From Cyanobium sp. (GTDB taxonomy: Bacteria > Cyanobacteriota > Cyanobacteriia > PCC-6307 > Cyanobiaceae): a stretch of 44,782 bases of DNA. Of this stretch, positions 39,547 through 44,782 are shown one piece after another (position 1 is the stretch's first letter; each line of letters opens with the position of its first letter). The stretch spans positions 1 through 44,782 of the forward strand of contig BJHE01000017.1 of NCBI GenBank assembly GCA_014191755.1, given 5' to 3'. Below the pieces are notes generated by a model, which saw only the letters and a program-made list of their open reading frames with translations, did no database searches and was not told where the DNA came from. The position numbers were made by a program, and so were the translations under genes.

Positions 39547-42500
39547 TGGAAACCAATCTCCCCCTAGGCCAGGTCAACCCGGAAGCCCGGCCGGTGCAGG
39601 CCTTCATCCAGCCGGCGCAGTTTCAGCCGGGTGCGGTTGCAGGGCCGCCGGGGCTGCCCCAGCTGCAGGGCATCACCACACTGCGGGGCCCGGAGCAGGC
39701 CAGCTACGGCGGCGTCAACCGCTTCCAGGAGCTGGCGCAAGCGCTGGCGCCATTCAACGCCAACCTCACCAGCGTGCTCCAGGACGCGGGTGAAGCCGCT
39801 GCCGGCTGGGCATCGCGGCAGGGGGAGGCCAGCGTCTTCGCCAAGAACATGGCGCTGCGGGCCCTGAGCCAGGCGGACGCAAACGCCGAGGCCGGCGCTT
39901 TCGATTACGCCAAGGCCAACCGCGAACTGGGCAAGCGCGACCCGGAAGCGGGAATTCTGATGAACCTGCTCAACCCCTACCGGGAGCAGGGGGTGCAGCG
40001 AGGGCTGGCGAAGCTGGCCGGCGCCGAGGCCGAGGCCGGGATGCTGGGCGCCTACGAGCAGATGGGGCCGGCCGCGTTCCTCTCGCCTGACAAGGGGCAA
40101 GCGGCCCTGGCGCAGATGAAGGCTGGCTACATCCGCGAGCTGACCGAGAAATTCGGCCTCGATGCCGCATCACCAGGCTTCCTGAATTACGCGCTGCCGA
40201 AGATCACGGCGGCCGAGGAGAAGATCGGCAACAGGGCCCGCGAGGACCGGGTGAAGTTCCTTGACAGCACCCTGCCGGGTGTAGCTGCGGGGCAGATCCG
40301 CAGCCTGGTCATGGACGTGCAGCGGCAGGCGCTGAGCGGAGCCGGCCAGGTCACGATCGGCAGCTCGGGGGTGATGCTCGACCGGAAGAGCCCCAGTTTC
40401 AACGAGGACGCCCAGGCCGAGGTGATGACCCAGGCGGCCAAGATCCTGGCCTACCACTCCGGCCTGATGGGGAACGGCGGGCAGCCGCTGAAGCTGGCGG
40501 AAACGGTCTACAAGGCGCTGCGAACTGAAGCGGCCTACGAGCAAGATCCGGTGTTCAAAAACATCGTGGACCGGATTAAGGCGGGGCCCACGTACTGGGA
40601 TCCGGTGGCCAAGCGAGCGGTGCAGCAAACCCTGGCGCAGATGTTCCCCGAGGCATCCATCGATATCGAAATGAAGTACGGCTATGCGAGGCAGAAGCAG
40701 TTGGAGGAGCAGGGGGTCCAGGCCTTCAGCGACATGCTGATCAACGGCGCCCCGGCCGCCGGCAAGCTACCAGCCGTGGGGGGCATCTACCAGCCCGGCA
40801 ACGAAGGGCCCCTCGATCAGGCCGCCATGGCGCAGCGCGCCGATGAGATCCTGGCCCGGTTCCGGCAGGAGAACCCGAACGCCCCCGTGGCGCCGCTGCT
40901 CAAGGCGATCAACGACCAGCTGGGCCTCCAGATCGACATCAAGGGCAAGTCGTACGCCCCGGATGCTGGTGAAGAGGTCCTGGACAGGGCCCGCGCTGCC
41001 TGGGGGAGCGACTTCAACCCGGCGGCCCTGCGGCGGGAACTTGCCGCGATGCGCGGGCAGATCGACCCTGCGAAGTTTGGACAGAAGACATCGGCGCTTG
41101 AGGAGATCATCCGCAGCCGGGACGGCAAGGCCAGCACCACGGCATCGGCTGAGGTGAACCGGGCGGTGGAGGCTGCCAAGGATGCAGCGCTGTCCGCCAA
41201 CTACGGCGCCGACTACAAGGAGCTGCAGCGGGCCGGCAACATGAATGCTCGAACCGAGCGGGCCGCCAACCTGGCCGAGGCGGTGCGGAGGTATAACGCG
41301 GCTCTCTACCCGGCCGTGAACAGCGCCGTTGCCGCCGCCGCCGCGAAGAAGGGCGGACCGCTGGACCGTGGGGAGACCTACCAAGAGGCCAGTCGCGCCG
41401 CCGCAGACTTCGCCACCAAGAACCAGGCGGCCTTCAATCTGCTGTTCCCCGGCGGGCGCGTCTCCGGGGCGCCCTCGGTGCCAGGGCTCAACGCCATGGC
41501 GCCGGATCCCAATGCCCCCAAGCCCAGCGGCAAGCCAGCGGGGCCTCCCGCGCCACCGACCTTCGACACCAGGCAACTCGATTCGATGCCCAACCGGCAG
41601 CAGCGGCTCCGCAACTACCAGAACGAGTCGATCCTGAGCAAGGCGGCGGTCAGCCGCGAGCTGGTGAATGCCGCGAACGGTGGCGGCTTTTCCCCCCAGG
41701 TCAGGCGGGCCGCCGCGGATGCGCTGGCACCATCGCCAGCCGAGTTCCTGCGGATCCAGGCGGCCCGCTACGGGATCAACGTGCCGCCGGAAGCGAAGAA
41801 GCGCCTAGAGGACCAAAGCAGCGCCATCACGACACCGCAGCGCTATCTGACTTCAATGGCCTCGCAGGGGCAGTCAGCGCTGGGCAGCTTCGGCCGCTGG
41901 GCGATGGATGCCGCCACGGGGGCAAGGCCAGCATCGGCCGCCGAGTGGCCATCGTTCGGGGCCCGCAGCGCAGCGCCTGGCCAGCTCACCATCTCGATGC
42001 GTGCCCGTGGTGGCGGAGGCGGCCAAGATGGCGGCGGCCCTTTTATGGGTGACCCGTCCCCCAGTCGCTGGGACAGCGGCCCCGCCATCCGCAGCGGTTC
42101 GGCTGATACGGGCGCAGGCTTCACCATCCCTGGCGCAAGGGATTCAGCCGGCCGCCCTGCGGTGTTCGCCAGGCGGGCGGCCAATGCGTTCGCCGCAATG
42201 GTGCGGGATTCAGGCGGTCAGGTGAAGGCGAGCGATATTGCCAGCTCCCAGCGCACCCGCGGCAAGAACGCTGCTGTGGGCGGCGTTGAAGGCAGCTCGC
42301 ACCTGGGTGGCAACGCAATGGACATCCACGGCAGCTCGATCGCATGGATCCGCAAGAACGGGGCCCGCTACGGCTGGGTGGTCAACGACTACGACGGCTC
42401 CCACGGCGGCCACGTCGAGTTCCGTGGCGGCGGCGGCGGCGGCGGCGGTGGGCTCCCGATTGGGCGCATCGTTTCCCTGGCCAGGAGCGCAGGGTTCACC

Positions 42501-42815
42501 GGGGAAAACGCCGCGATCATGGCCGCCATCGCCATGGCCGAATCAGGGGGCAAGCCTGGTGCGCACAACCCCAACCGAAAGACAGGAGACAACAGCTATG
42601 GGCTTTGGCAGATCAACATGATCGACAGCATGGGGCCGGCAAGGATCAAGCAATTCGGCATCCGCAGGAATGAAGATTTGCTTGAACCAGGTGCCAATGC
42701 CAGGGCGGCCAGAAAGGTGCATGGCGACCAAGGATTTGGCGCCTGGTCCGTCTACCGATCTGGCGCTTACCTGCAATATCTCCCTGCCGCGAGGCGGGCC
42801 CTAGGAGGTCGCTGA
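39546..42815 (+). CDS. large internal virion protein with M15 peptidase and lytic transglycosylase domains
   Basis: 1089 aa. The first about 850 residues are helical and probably form the core tube, in the gp15 position. Near residues 890-960 is an M15-type zinc peptidase: His919 (SSHLGGNAMDIHG), Asp926 and His956 (GHVEF). After a polyglycine linker, residues 975-1085 form an SLT-type transglycosylase with Glu999 (AMAESGG), SYGLWQIN and a closing GAWSVYRSGAYLQYLPAA. Together they could cut both peptide and glycan bonds of peptidoglycan during DNA entry. In T7 only a transglycosylase is present, at the N-terminus of gp16. Confidence 0.82.
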   Translation: METNLPLGQVNPEARPVQAFIQPAQFQPGAVAGPPGLPQLQGITTLRGPEQASYGGVNRFQELAQALAPFNANLTSVLQDAGEAAAGWASRQGEASVFAKNMALRALSQADANAEAGAFDYAKANRELGKRDPEAGILMNLLNPYREQGVQRGLAKLAGAEAEAGMLGAYEQMGPAAFLSPDKGQAALAQMKAGYIRELTEKFGLDAASPGFLNYALPKITAAEEKIGNRAREDRVKFLDSTLPGVAAGQIRSLVMDVQRQALSGAGQVTIGSSGVMLDRKSPSFNEDAQAEVMTQAAKILAYHSGLMGNGGQPLKLAETVYKALRTEAAYEQDPVFKNIVDRIKAGPTYWDPVAKRAVQQTLAQMFPEASIDIEMKYGYARQKQLEEQGVQAFSDMLINGAPAAGKLPAVGGIYQPGNEGPLDQAAMAQRADEILARFRQENPNAPVAPLLKAINDQLGLQIDIKGKSYAPDAGEEVLDRARAAWGSDFNPAALRRELAAMRGQIDPAKFGQKTSALEEIIRSRDGKASTTASAEVNRAVEAAKDAALSANYGADYKELQRAGNMNARTERAANLAEAVRRYNAALYPAVNSAVAAAAAKKGGPLDRGETYQEASRAAADFATKNQAAFNLLFPGGRVSGAPSVPGLNAMAPDPNAPKPSGKPAGPPAPPTFDTRQLDSMPNRQQRLRNYQNESILSKAAVSRELVNAANGGGFSPQVRRAAADALAPSPAEFLRIQAARYGINVPPEAKKRLEDQSSAITTPQRYLTSMASQGQSALGSFGRWAMDAATGARPASAAEWPSFGARSAAPGQLTISMRARGGGGGQDGGGPFMGDPSPSRWDSGPAIRSGSADTGAGFTIPGARDSAGRPAVFARRAANAFAAMVRDSGGQVKASDIASSQRTRGKNAAVGGVEGSSHLGGNAMDIHGSSIAWIRKNGARYGWVVNDYDGSHGGHVEFRGGGGGGGGGLPIGRIVSLARSAGFTGENAAIMAAIAMAESGGKPGAHNPNRKTGDNSYGLWQINMIDSMGPARIKQFGIRRNEDLLEPGANARAARKVHGDQGFGAWSVYRSGAYLQYLPAARRALGGR

Positions 42816-44782
42816 TGCCACAAACACTCGTCGAGAAAAATGGCCGCTGGCAGCTGGTCGGCGACGACCATTCGCAGGATCACACCCCGCCGCCGCCGAC
42901 CCCCGGCCCCAAGCCGAAGGCCAAGCCAAAAGCCAATGCCGCGCAGAAACCGTGGTGGCATCCGATTCTGAATGAACTGCGGTATGCCGGGAAGCAGCTC
43001 AGCAGCCTCCAGGCAACGCAGAAGCCGGGGACGACCCAGCGCGGGAGCCCGTGGCTGGCTGGAGTCCAAGGCCCCGTGGTCAACCTGCTCAGCGCGGGTT
43101 CCCCCGTGGCGCGGCAGCTAGGGGCTTCAGCCACCTTCGGCGCCCTCCAGACGGCAGGGGAAGGGGTGATCTCCCTGGGCCAGAAGATCCTGGCTCCCGG
43201 CAGATACGCCGACCCCCGCCGCTCCCCGCCCGGGCGGGCGCTGAATGCTTTCACCAGGGCCGGCTACCGGGCGCTGGGGGCTAAGCAGCCGGAGGACCTG
43301 ACCGAAGGGCAGCGCGGCGTGATCGACAACACGGGCCGCATGGCTGGCATCGAGATCGGCACCCTGCCGGTTGGCGGTGCTGTCGGGAGCCGCCTTGCCA
43401 CTGGTGGCGCGGGCTGGGCCGCCAGGGGGCTGCGCTGGGGCACCGCGCTGGGAGTGCAGCACGGGCTGAGCGCCCTGCTGCAGGACTCGACCCAGGGCAA
43501 CCTGATCAACATGGTGGAGGCCTTCACCGGCCTCGAACGCCTCCCGCTGGCGGTGGACCCGACCAAGGACGACCGGGTGACTGCGGCCGTGAAGAGCCTG
43601 TTGCCCAACATCGTTGGCGGCGAGCTGCTGGGCCTGGCCGGATCGGCTGGCGCCAGGGCCGTGGGGAAGGGCTTCGGCAACATCCGCCGATACCAGCGGG
43701 CGGCCGGCGCCAACACCACCCACGTCACTGCCGGGGAGAGGCTGAAGGCGCGAGGCCTGGTGGAGGACATCGACGGGCAGCAACGCTTCACCCAGCAGGC
43801 ACTGGAAAAGCCGGCCCCGATGCCGATCCCGCAAACCCCCGATGAAGCCCGCGATGCGGTGCTGGCCCGCTGGGGCCGTGGTGCGCAGCAGCCGAGCACC
43901 ACCCCCGTGGAGCCGAAACCCGTTGCTACGACTAACGGCGCCGAATTTTTGCCGGCCCCAGAGTCCGCTCCGGGCACCATCCCCGTGAAGCCACCCGCGC
44001 CAGCTGTCAAGGATTCCTTGACAGTTCCGGCAGCTGCCGAGCAATCCTCGGCAGCTGCCGGGCCCCCCGCGCCATCGGCGCCACCGTCAACGGCCGGCCA
44101 AGGCTTTGCCCCAACGACCATCAGGACCACCGGGCCCAATCAGCGATGGCGAGATTTCCCTGCTGGGAGCAGCAGCCAGGACCCAACCATCAGGACCGCC
44201 GGGTCCAATCAGCGATGGCGAGATTCCTTTGCTGGGAGCAGCAGCCAGGACCCAACCATCAGGACCGCCGGGTCCAATCAGCGATGGCGAGATTCCTTTG
44301 CTGGGAGCAGCAGCCAGGACCCAACCATCAGGACCATGGGCCCTGATCAGCCTTGGCGATCAGGGCCTCGCGTTGACGACGGCTCAAGCATTCCCCGGCC
44401 TCCCGACGACCCGGCCTATCAAGACTGGCTGCGGCGCAATGCCTCCAACGCACTGGTGCCGACCACGCCGCCAAACGGCGGCATCGACACGCTGCCTCGG
44501 CAACCCCTGGCGCCACGAGATGAGCTGCGTGGTGAAGGCCTTGCGGATCCTTGGGGCATGGGCCCTGATCCCAATAGCCCGGTGCAGCAATCGCTGGGTG
44601 CCAAAGCCGCCGACGAGGCCATCCCGCTCGACCCGTGGTCCTACGACCCGGAGCTGCCAGAGGTGGCGGATGTGCAGAAGCTGGTGAGCCAGCTGGATCC
44701 GGCCGAACTCCAGGCGATTGCAACCGTCGGCGCCGATGGTGGCCCGGTGCTCCAGCAGATCGAGGAGGTCATTGCCTCCCGG
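42815..44782 (+). CDS. polyvalent internal virion protein, N-terminal part (long allele), 3' partial
   Basis: 656 codons, open to the window end. Start ATG 42815 has an AGGAGG ribosome-binding site at about 42803-42808 and overlaps the previous stop (TGATG). The first 45 residues are Pro/Lys-rich (PPPPTPGPKPKAKPKA); residues about 85-235 are Gly/Ala-rich amphipathic helices. From 43455 the protein matches the left copy. About 195 extra codons include three-plus copies of a 23-residue repeat. Joining 44782 to 744 restores the frame and yields about 1,620 aa with ParB-like and ART-like domains. Confidence 0.75.
   Translation, partial: MPQTLVEKNGRWQLVGDDHSQDHTPPPPTPGPKPKAKPKANAAQKPWWHPILNELRYAGKQLSSLQATQKPGTTQRGSPWLAGVQGPVVNLLSAGSPVARQLGASATFGALQTAGEGVISLGQKILAPGRYADPRRSPPGRALNAFTRAGYRALGAKQPEDLTEGQRGVIDNTGRMAGIEIGTLPVGGAVGSRLATGGAGWAARGLRWGTALGVQHGLSALLQDSTQGNLINMVEAFTGLERLPLAVDPTKDDRVTAAVKSLLPNIVGGELLGLAGSAGARAVGKGFGNIRRYQRAAGANTTHVTAGERLKARGLVEDIDGQQRFTQQALEKPAPMPIPQTPDEARDAVLARWGRGAQQPSTTPVEPKPVATTNGAEFLPAPESAPGTIPVKPPAPAVKDSLTVPAAAEQSSAAAGPPAPSAPPSTAGQGFAPTTIRTTGPNQRWRDFPAGSSSQDPTIRTAGSNQRWRDSFAGSSSQDPTIRTAGSNQRWRDSFAGSSSQDPTIRTMGPDQPWRSGPRVDDGSSIPRPPDDPAYQDWLRRNASNALVPTTPPNGGIDTLPRQPLAPRDELRGEGLADPWGMGPDPNSPVQQSLGAKAADEAIPLDPWSYDPELPEVADVQKLVSQLDPAELQAIATVGADGGPVLQQIEEVIASR
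43455..44782. repeat. right copy of the terminal duplication (long allele)
   Basis: Partner of 1-743; 127 bases identical at its left edge and 60 at its right edge, with a 585-base in-frame insertion between about 44007 and 44636. Confidence 0.8.
44118..44345 (+). repeat. 69-bp in-frame tandem repeat
   Basis: Units begin at 44118, 44187, 44256 and 44325 (partial). Each full unit encodes 23 residues containing TIRTAGSNQRWRD and SSSQDP. The middle copies are nearly identical. The repeat is absent from the left allele. Confidence 0.9.

Noticed and set aside
44106..44687. 193-aa ORF with GPPGPISDGEI repeats
   Set aside because: It is another frame across the 69-bp repeat; the in-frame gene from 42815 runs through the whole region with a good ribosome-binding site.

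Overview
This window reads as an essentially complete genome, about 43.4 kb per unit, of an integrase-bearing T7-like podovirus. It is GC-rich. The virion genes follow T7 order: portal, scaffold, capsid, two tail-tube proteins, a GNAT-like gp13, a gp14-like protein, several very large internal proteins and a tail fibre. A T7-type single-subunit RNA polymerase lies next to a tyrosine integrase and a tRNA-Leu(UAA) fragment, an arrangement known from cyanophage P-SSP7. A GC-rich picocyanobacterium (Synechococcus/Cyanobium type) is therefore my best host guess, but that is inference. No photosynthesis or carbon-metabolism genes are present.

The two window ends are homologous. Positions 1-743 align with 43455-44782: the first 127 bases are identical, later bases carry scattered mismatches, and the right copy holds about 585 extra in-frame bases that include a 69-bp tandem repeat. 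The simplest reading is a circular assembly in which two alleles of one gene were laid at the two contig ends. Joining 44782 to 744 keeps the frame and gives one protein of about 1,620 aa.

Layout. (1) 1-12.5 kb, plus strand: the rest of the polyvalent internal protein (ParB-like and ADP-ribosyltransferase-like domains), another large internal protein, tail fibre, two small proteins that may serve lysis, three repeat- or glycine-rich fibre or decoration proteins and a probable small terminase. (2) 11.6-15.8 kb, minus strand: L,D-transpeptidase, large terminase, an acidic protein with a C-terminal SAP/HeH-like region and a RepL-like winged-helix protein. (3) 15.8-16.55 kb: a structured intergenic region that may hold an origin and divergent promoters. 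(4) 16.5-20.1 kb, plus strand: many tiny early genes, most preceded by C/A-rich leaders instead of Shine-Dalgarno sequences, and two winged-helix regulators. (5) 20.1-23.9 kb: integrase, putative attP, RNA polymerase. (6) 23.9-30.1 kb: gp2.5/DUF2815-like SSB, RuvC-like resolvase, a coiled-coil protein, a zinc-ribbon protein and a gp6-like exonuclease. (7) 30.1-44.8 kb: the virion operon.

The main points of interest are these. No DNA polymerase, primase or helicase is recognisable. The RNA polymerase has Phe at the position of T7 Tyr639, the residue that discriminates ribose from deoxyribose. Three CTAG motifs spaced exactly 12 bp apart occur both in front of a MarR-like regulator and in front of the SSB operon, suggesting a regulatory circuit. 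At two loci a gene's 3' end is duplicated around inserted small genes.
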